64,000 nt of DNA from Hyphodiscus hymeniophilus (lineage: Eukaryota; Ascomycota; Leotiomycetes; Helotiales; Hyphodiscaceae): contig VNKQ01000007.1 of the NCBI GenBank assembly GCA_016508695.1, positions 1,612,001-1,676,000 of the forward strand, in the 5' to 3' direction. Below the pieces are notes generated by a model. It ran no database searches, was not told where the DNA came from, and saw only the letters and a program-made list of their open reading frames with translations. This document shows positions 57,098 through 64,000 of the stretch, piece after piece. The first letter of the stretch is position 1, and every line of letters begins with the position of its first letter. The position numbers were made by a program, and so were the translations under genes.

Positions 57098-58256
57098 ATG
57101 GGATCAAACTCACCAGATTTCACCTCCCCGCCCGAGAGGGTGACCTTCAAGGGCCTCCTCTTTGATATGGATGGTACCATAATCGATTCCACAAATGCTG
57201 TAGTCAAGCACTGGCATACGTAAGTATCTCAGCCATTGTCACTCTGCATATCTGAGCCTGTTGCATAGCATTGGTAAAGAACTGGGCGTAGATCCAGAAG
57301 TTATCCTTCAAACGTCCCACGGCAGACGTAGTATAGATGTCTTGAAGCTGATCTCCCCCGAAAAAGCAAACTGGGAATGTACGTTGGGTTGTCTATTTTC
57401 TCCAGTCTACTCTATTTTGTCAGATGGGAAAGTGAGCCCACCTCATCCCTTTGGGTATTCTCGTATTCAACTTTTTATCTTTCTATCTTTCCAGTATCTC
57501 GAGTGCCCGTAATGATTGGAGTATTTTCTTTCAAAGAGGGCAGGACGGATTCAGAGGTTTGGCATGCAATTGAAACAAGCACTCAATGGGGCTGTGATGA
57601 CATTCAGTCTCTTCATTTGGGGTCGCTTGGGAACTTACTGACAACCAAAATGTATCACAGATATCAAGCACATGGAAGGTCTCCTGCCCAAAAACTATGG
57701 TGGAGATGCAACGGAGATACCAGGTGCTCGACTTTTACTAGATTCGGTTATCTCTCATAAGGTGCCATGGGCTATCGTGACTTCCGGCACCAGTCCACTC
57801 GTCAGTGGGGTAAGTTAAATTGTGTTTACAACGTACCCTATCCGAGTCTCCTGTGCGAGCAGTAGCGCTGGAGCAACCTGTAAGTTAAAAGTAGTCACTG
57901 ACACCACCGTTCCGCAGTGGCTTAAGGTGCTACACCTACCGACGCCAGAGCATCTCGTTGTCGCCGAGGACGTGGAGAACGGCAAGCCGGACCCAAGCTG
58001 CTACCTGATGGGAAAGCAGAAGCTGGGACTGGGCGAGGGAGCGGAGGTGCTCGTGTTGGAGGACTCGCCGGCTGGCATTCGAGCCGGGAAAGCAGCGGGT
58101 TGCAAGGTCTTGGGCGTCGTGACGAGCCATACGGCTGAGCAAGTCCTTGCTGCGAAACCGGATTGGATCGTCAAGGACTTGAGGAGCCTCAAGATCGTGG
58201 GGTACACGGAGGAGGGCGTCGAGATGGAGATCTTGGATGCACTTGAGATCAAGTGA
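57098..58256 (+). CDS. HAD-superfamily phosphatase (GPP/DOG glycerol-3-phosphatase type)
   Basis: Exons 57098-57219, 57269-57378, 57661-57809 and 57918-58256 give 239 aa. Motif I is LLFDMDGTIIDS with the nucleophile Asp. Motif II is VTSGT. Motif III has the Lys in DVENGKPDP. Motif IV is VLVLEDSPAG. Splicing over the 282-nt second intron gives ANWEYIKHMEGLLPK, matching the cap domain; a plausible-looking mini-exon at 57495 is excluded because it breaks the phase. Relatives dephosphorylate glycerol-1/3-phosphate or 2-deoxyglucose-6-phosphate in the cytosol. The exact substrate is undetermined. Confidence 0.88.
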
Positions 58257-61200
58257 GGTGGGTTCATGCGGATTATCCTGCGTTGCATATTTGGGTGGTC
58301 ATAAAGAGGTTGCATTTAAGATAGCGTTGGCTTTCTAGAGGCTCACTGGATTTAAGATAGACAATGATACGTTTGAACTGCTTCACTATCATTTTCTAAG
58401 TTCATGCTTGAATGGCTCATGTAATCTCATATGAATCGTTATTGTATCTTTGACTTGGCGAAAGGAGATCTAGCGTAGGCTGTCTGGACTGCTCAAATAC
58501 TATCAACGAATGGTAGGATTACACGATTTGAAGGGGCACCGAAACGGATTCAATCAAGCAGGAAACCCGTGTCCACATCACTCAAAGCTTCTGCGCGACT
58601 GCGATAGTGAAAGAACAGAGCGGGAATCTGTCCACATCAACCGTCTATTTGCAAGCACACTATTGCAGAACGTCTATGTGCTAAGTGATAATACCTCCTT
58701 GTTGCATCAGTCCTTGCCTTTCGGCTCTGTGGCAAAGTAAAGAGACTCAGACAACTATCCATCCACCAGAGTTGAGGGAGGAGATACATCCGCAAGATCG
58801 AGCACCAAGGGACCCGTATGATGTCAGGTCCAAGGGAGGGGTGATGCAGACAATAAATAGTGAATACTAGGGATCAAGGACTCCGAGAAGATCCAAGGGA
58901 CCGCCTCAAACACCGTATTCTGCACGCCTCCTGAGACTTTGGAATTCCTTCGCATACCATAATTGCCTTTCGGTCCCTTAAATTCCATCGCGTCCTTTGC
59001 CCCTCGGTCAACTCTTCGCGAAGGAAAGGACCAAGGAAAGGGGTAGAGACTTAGAGTTCGCCTCCCTTCGCTAGGTGGTCCAGAAATACACCCTTCCATT
59101 CTCAAAACACACTCACGGTCAATAGTCTAGACTAACGACCCTAGCTCTACTCTGCCATTCTTCTCACCGTTGTGTCTCAGTGCCGACGTTCAGCTGCTCG
59201 CTTGCTCGCTGCCCTATTCCCCCATCCTCGGAGAATAAAACACCATGTCTCAGAGAGTCAGGGAAAAGGCACCGGCCCAACGCTTGTGGGAAGCCCTTGC
59301 CGCACGATTCGCAGTTGCGGAAACACAAGACGGCCTCAGGAGTCAGGATGAGACGAGGAGAGGAGAGTGGAATCTTGCAGCGCGGCAGGGTGCCGTGCCT
59401 GCGCCGTCCCGCTGATCTGGATCCCGGAACGGCTCTTGCAACTAAACCACGGTCCGAGGGGAGGTTCTCGATCTCCACTCGGAGAGGATATCGACTGCTG
59501 GTTCAAGGACTCAGAAATCTCAGCTAGGATCACTCTGGGACTTGCGACTGGATGGGCGTATCTATTGTCACGGGCTACCCGTGCAGCAGCAGACTCAAAG
59601 GCTCACGGCAAGAGCAGCTCTGCTTGCACGGGAGGAGTCAAGGAGTGTACCGAGTCTACGGAGATGGTAGACTCGGGATGCAAGCTGCCACTGCCAGGCC
59701 ATTCAGTTCTTGGACTGCCCTGCCCCTTGAAATGCAAAGAGCCGGGAATGACGAGCACGACGGGAAAAGCGATGCCAGAATCCGCAGGACTATGAGCGAG
59801 AATGCGAGGAAGACTCAGGGGCAACCTCTCCTTGTCCTGCTGTGAAAGCTTTCCCTTTCCCAGGGAGTCAGGGACTCGGATCGGTGGCTGAGTGTTGTTC
59901 GAAACGGCCGGCCATCGTACGATCAGGCCCCGCGTCAAGCCCTGCAGAATTGGTGGGAAGGGATTGAAAACTCATGGGATGGATAGACTTAAGGGGTGCA
60001 TGATAAAAACCTTTTTTAGTCGTGCTGTACTAGGAATGGAACATGACCTTTCATATCGAGAAGATCCCGTGTGTGGCGCCTCGAAATATCAATGCGGCTC
60101 TCGACTGTGGCAGCTGGAGACCCAAAACCAGACCTGTTCCTGGCCCGCTCTGCAGGGCGAGTTATGAATTGCAATGCTTTAATTCCCAGGAGGCAGAGCT
60201 CGGGCGCCTTTCCAGGTACGAATCTTAAGACTGTGCACTATGGCATGGGAGCTTGCAGATAGATGGACTTGGCCCGTCTATGAATCCGCAAAAGTTTGAA
60301 CAGAGAACTGACGGAAAGGAAGAGGTCCAAAGCATGTGATAGAACACTGGTCCGACCAGTATATCGCATTGATAGGCGTCCTTTAGCTAACTTAAAGGCA
60401 CATTAGAGCTTGGCTCTGAATTCGAGAGCGTGGTTTGCTCCTCGAGAAAGTTGTTCGTGACTCGTATGTCGTGATACAGTCTCAAGCTTTCTAGATGAGT
60501 CAGTTTTTGGGAAACGGAATTAAAAGTTCGTACCTGCATTTGCGTCCGCTCTCTTGTAAATTTAGGGCGATTTTGTGATCCCCCTTTTCCTTGCATCTGG
60601 GCCATCCCCGCTGGCCATGTGGATGGATCTACGCTCGGATCATCAAGGACCTCTACGGTGTACGACTAGTACGTCCACAGTCGATTTTCATGAAGCACGG
60701 TACGCTACTTACCGTCGCCTAGAGGCATCTCCACTTGGCTTGACAGAAAACTGTGTTCTGCCGCTGTGGATAATTACAAATCGTACGGCGAATATCTGGG
60801 CGAAGGTGGGGGTTGTCGGGTGGAGGTGGATTATTCGGACCGTCAGATTCTGGGTGAAGCTCACGTTACTGTATCTTATCTTACTGTATCAGTCATTTAG
60901 TAAAGAAAGACGCCGTTAAAGAGACGAGAGGACTGCATGCAGGAAGAGCATAAGTCCAGAACAATCAAAGAGTGTCAGCTTTCCTCGCATCGGACGTATG
61001 TCCCAATCCTGTTCATCCCAATCTCAGCGCAGCACAGGCTGCTCAGCTCTGTCCGTACGAATTCCCGGTATTCAGATCGCAATCCTGGAGCAACTCAGCA
61101 ACTCCACCTTGAACCTTTCGATCAAAACATCCCAGTTGCCACGATGATTTTCGGAGCTGGGGGTCCGGGCTAACGCAAGCACCAGGCCGGCAACGAAAAC

Positions 61201-63208
61201 CTGCACAGTCGACAAGGATGAGTTGGGGGAGAAAACAACACCCTCAAAGAGTTAAAGACGAGAGAGTGGACGAGGCTCTCGTAAGTAATCCTATCGGAAC
61301 AGCTAGTAGTGCCAAGAGAGACAGCCCATACTAGATCATTCGCTTCTGCTGTGTCGGGACAGGCTAAGCTTGAAAAGGAGTATCAAGATGCGAGAGGCCA
61401 ATGCCTCGGAGGACCCCTCGTAGAAAGCATCCTCGAGGAAGAGAGGTGCAGATTGGGGGTCGTCGCCGGCCATACAGTGTCGTCGACGAGGGTATTGTCG
61501 ACGTCAATAATTCCTTCAATACTTCGATGATGGCGCGCGCAAAAACAGGCGTTTTAGACCGTTTTAATCGCTCAGTAAATTTGCAGAATCAACATGTGGA
61601 GAGACACTACTGATTTCTGTCACGGGATATAGAGTGTTGGGGAGATTACGCAATGCCAGAACCCCCAGTAACGGTCCGTAGTGGTCAGCATTCAGATCAG
61701 CATCACACGAAGGCCTTTGATCTCATGCATGCGACGATACTGCAGGTCTGAAAGAGGTAAGATTGAAGATAAAAGATTCCGAATCTTCGCAGTGGCCGGA
61801 ATCGTGCGCAGGAAAAAGAAGCTTTTCGTCCTGCCTCGGCGTCGACGCTGGTGGCCATGAGGCGCCTAGAACAACGACCTGGGCTGACTTTCCTCCTGGC
61901 TCCCGCGCAGCCAGAAGTCCGAGATCTCCAGGGACCACTGACACGGACTCTCCAGGATTCCCCGTTTCCAGATGTGGTCCTCCATCGCCGTGAATGGAGC
62001 GGAGGATGAGTCGTCCTGCCTATTTGGATCTGAGAGCGAGCGTGCTTTTGACAGATGTGGATGTCGACGGTCTAGCAGAGCCATCGTGGACCCAACAACG
62101 GCGAGGCTTTCCACACAAAAACTCACCGTAGCTCCCGATGAAAAATTTCGCTTCCCGATTAGTGAGAACCGTCAATCTGGACACTGGGCCGTGGATGACC
62201 TGTGCTCTGGACGGCACGTCGACGGGGAAGTGTAAGATTTTCTTAATTGCGCATCTTATGACTTGTTAATCTGGGTCGAAGCGATGATGTTGGGATCTAT
62301 CTGGGGTTTTCTGATTCCATTCCAGCTGGTATCCCGGCAATCCGACTTTGGTAAGCAAGGCTTCTTCCGGACCATGGATGATGCTCTTTCCGTCGGGGCT
62401 GTCGACTCGCCGAGTTCGTGCCTCGAAGTTTTCTGTAGAATTTATGTAGAACAAACACGCCCTTCGATTCGTATCGCACGACACGGAAGCTGCATCTGCT
62501 GCGCGCAAATGCACCACAAACCGTGAAGAGATTTCCTTCGTAGGTTCAAAATAAACATCACAGCACATCGGCAGCCTCGCTGGTGCACTTTTGTGGTGGC
62601 CGTGTGCTGGGCTGCAGCCGCGTATGCTGCACCTGCTGGGATGCAAGGGTAAAAATAGAACTCCACTCCACCAAATCGACCCCCCCCGTGTCACCAAACC
62701 TTCCAAGCTCATCCTATCCCAAATCTCCACCCCTCCTCAAGTCTTTGGAGATGCCCTCACGGTACTGCAACCATGGGTATCGTGCTTCAAGATATGGCAG
62801 TGCTGTGCTGTGTGCACATGTCGGTGCTGCTTTAGATCTTAAATTAAACTTCCATGACCAACGACCCGATTGATCAATGACGAACGAAGGAAGATAATAC
62901 AATATCACAAACGATGGTATTGTCAATAGCGATTGCAAGACCCAAGTCCTCCAGTGACGATGACAATGTATGCGCCATTCTCCACGTTTGTAATGATTGC
63001 AAGATTGGTCCGTCGAAAGCTGGGCGGCAGAGGGTAGTTGCAGCGTAAATTGATCCGGGCCGGGAGGACTTGGACCGCGATGATGGTCGACCCCATTCGC
63101 TCTGGGGTGGACCCTCTTTCAGTACAAATTCACCGGAGCAAAAGAGATACCGGGTAGATATGCTCTCAACTACAACCCGATCGGGTTGGTTCTTCGTCCG
63201 TCCAGGCT

Positions 63209-63215
<7 letters not shown>

Positions 63216-63239
<24 letters not shown>
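63216..63239. repeat. AG dinucleotide microsatellite
   Basis: Twelve AG units; on the minus strand they give a false Ser-Leu repeat peptide. Confidence 0.9.
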
Positions 63240-63610
63240 CCACACTCGGAGCTGGAGGTACGATCCTTGCCCTGTACCTGAGCATTATTAGTGCGTGACA
63301 CTGACCTGCCGCTGCAGGAGCAGCATTTTGCAGAAGCGGCGGAAGGACTGAGCCACTCATCAGCGCTACAGCAGCCATGGGCGTCGAGCATTGTGAGGAG
63401 ATTCGGGGGAGAAGAGCTTGGTGAGTGGTGAGTGACTGCTGTATCGTGTTGGAATGCTTGTGCGAGAATGAGAATAGTCCAGTATTTCGAGTAGGAGTAT
63501 CGTATCCTCGTCCATGGAATAACAAAGCATCTCTCAGGGGTATCGGCATACTGTAACGAGATTGGGATACAGAGAAGAAATCTGCCTCCCTCTCTATCTC
63601 TTTCTCTCTT

Positions 63611-63650
63611 CTCTCCTCTCCTCTCCTCTCCTCTCCTCTCCTCTCCTCTC
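63611..63650. repeat. CTCTC pentamer microsatellite
   Basis: Eight uninterrupted 5-bp units, causing long Glu/Arg-type minus-strand frames. Confidence 0.9.
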
Positions 63651-64000
63651 TTGATAGAGAGGCAGGAACCGTGGGACCGTTCAGCAGCAGTGTCTCGCCT
63701 ACTCGCCCCCCGATGGAAAATCTCATGATATCTCACCATCCCGACCATCCCGTGCAGCGGTAATGGTGCATTCAACCTATCGCAGTCTTCAGATCGTCCA
63801 GGCCAGGGCGAGTCTCAGGGGGGGAAAGGGTTGGTGTGAGGCGACTCTGCCCGATGTATCCAAGCGGCAGTGTGGTTGGTGTAAAAGAGGCGTCGGATGG
63901 GCCCATTACCACGCGCTGGGGCTTCGAAGTTCTAACCACTTCCCATTTTCGCACCAATTCTCTCCCACACTCACAGACCTCCCACCACGGCCCCTCCTTC

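Larger units (their letters stand above)
58257..64000. other. 5.7-kb terminal interval without a supportable gene
   Basis: Many open frames of 60-154 codons overlap on both strands, none with a domain. The longest are 63170-63775 (201 codons, minus) and 63166-63726 (186 codons, minus), both driven by a CT-rich repeat. It may be regulatory or relic DNA, or contain unrecognised multi-exon genes. Confidence 0.35.

Noticed and set aside
57495..57508. Small exon in the HAD gene
   Set aside because: It breaks codon phase; skipping it restores the family cap sequence.
62266..62730. 154-codon minus-strand ORF
   Set aside because: No domain and no supporting splice context.
63166..63775. Two overlapping long minus-strand ORFs at the right edge
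   Set aside because: They are sustained by CT-rich tandem repeats.

Overview
The window is nuclear DNA of a filamentous ascomycete (Pezizomycotina). Genes carry short GT-AG introns, mostly 44-60 nt, with TACTGAC/CTAAC-type branch sites. Recognisable products include HET-domain proteins, an Atg11 scaffold, a CENP-H-like kinetochore protein, NHP6 and a MEP-type ammonium permease. The style of two conserved but unnamed families (a long coiled-coil protein and a multi-exon protein at 42-44 kb) fits Leotiomycetes/Helotiales, but that rank is inference. No rRNA, CRISPR or prokaryotic features were seen.

Layout. 0-3.5 kb: PER1 (GPI-lipid remodelling) on the minus strand and an intron-containing tRNA-Ala(UGC). 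3.5-14.3 kb: SSF1 and RRP3, two ribosome-biogenesis genes on a shared 195-bp divergent promoter, then a mitochondrial class III CoA-transferase, a PHD-finger protein and a Na/Ca exchanger-family transporter. RRP3 is split by a 1.3-kb intron holding a decayed GIY-YIG-like/C2H2 ORF. 14.3-18.1 kb is gene-poor. 18.2-21.5 kb: a 1073-aa coiled-coil protein. 21.5-27.3 kb is a long non-coding stretch rich in simple repeats upstream of the ammonium permease (27.3-28.9 kb), whose reading frame has an apparent one-base deletion. 29.6-30.6 kb: a truncated HET pseudogene. 31-37.8 kb: a MOSC-domain protein lacking the usual Pro-Cys, ATG11, and the divergent CENP-H-like gene. 40.2-40.7 kb: NHP6. 42.2-44.4 kb: a conserved fungal protein of unknown function. 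44.8-47.8 kb: RRP44/DIS3. 48.1-49.2 kb: a bHLH transcription factor. 50.4-52.6 kb: an apparently intact HET protein. 52.7-54.3 kb: a GH5 hydrolase. 54.8-56.6 kb: NUG1. 57.1-58.3 kb: a HAD phosphatase. 58.3-64 kb: no supportable gene.

Four genes (SSF1, RRP3, RRP44, NUG1) serve rRNA processing or ribosome assembly, but only SSF1/RRP3 share regulation visibly. The strongest oddities are the GIY-YIG-like relic inside the RRP3 intron, three CACGTG boxes spaced exactly 12 bp apart at 9.9 kb, the permease frameshift, the 35-nt putative ATG11 intron and the mutated HET copy. Splice junctions were read by eye; for most genes the summed exons give whole codons, and this is stated where it fails.
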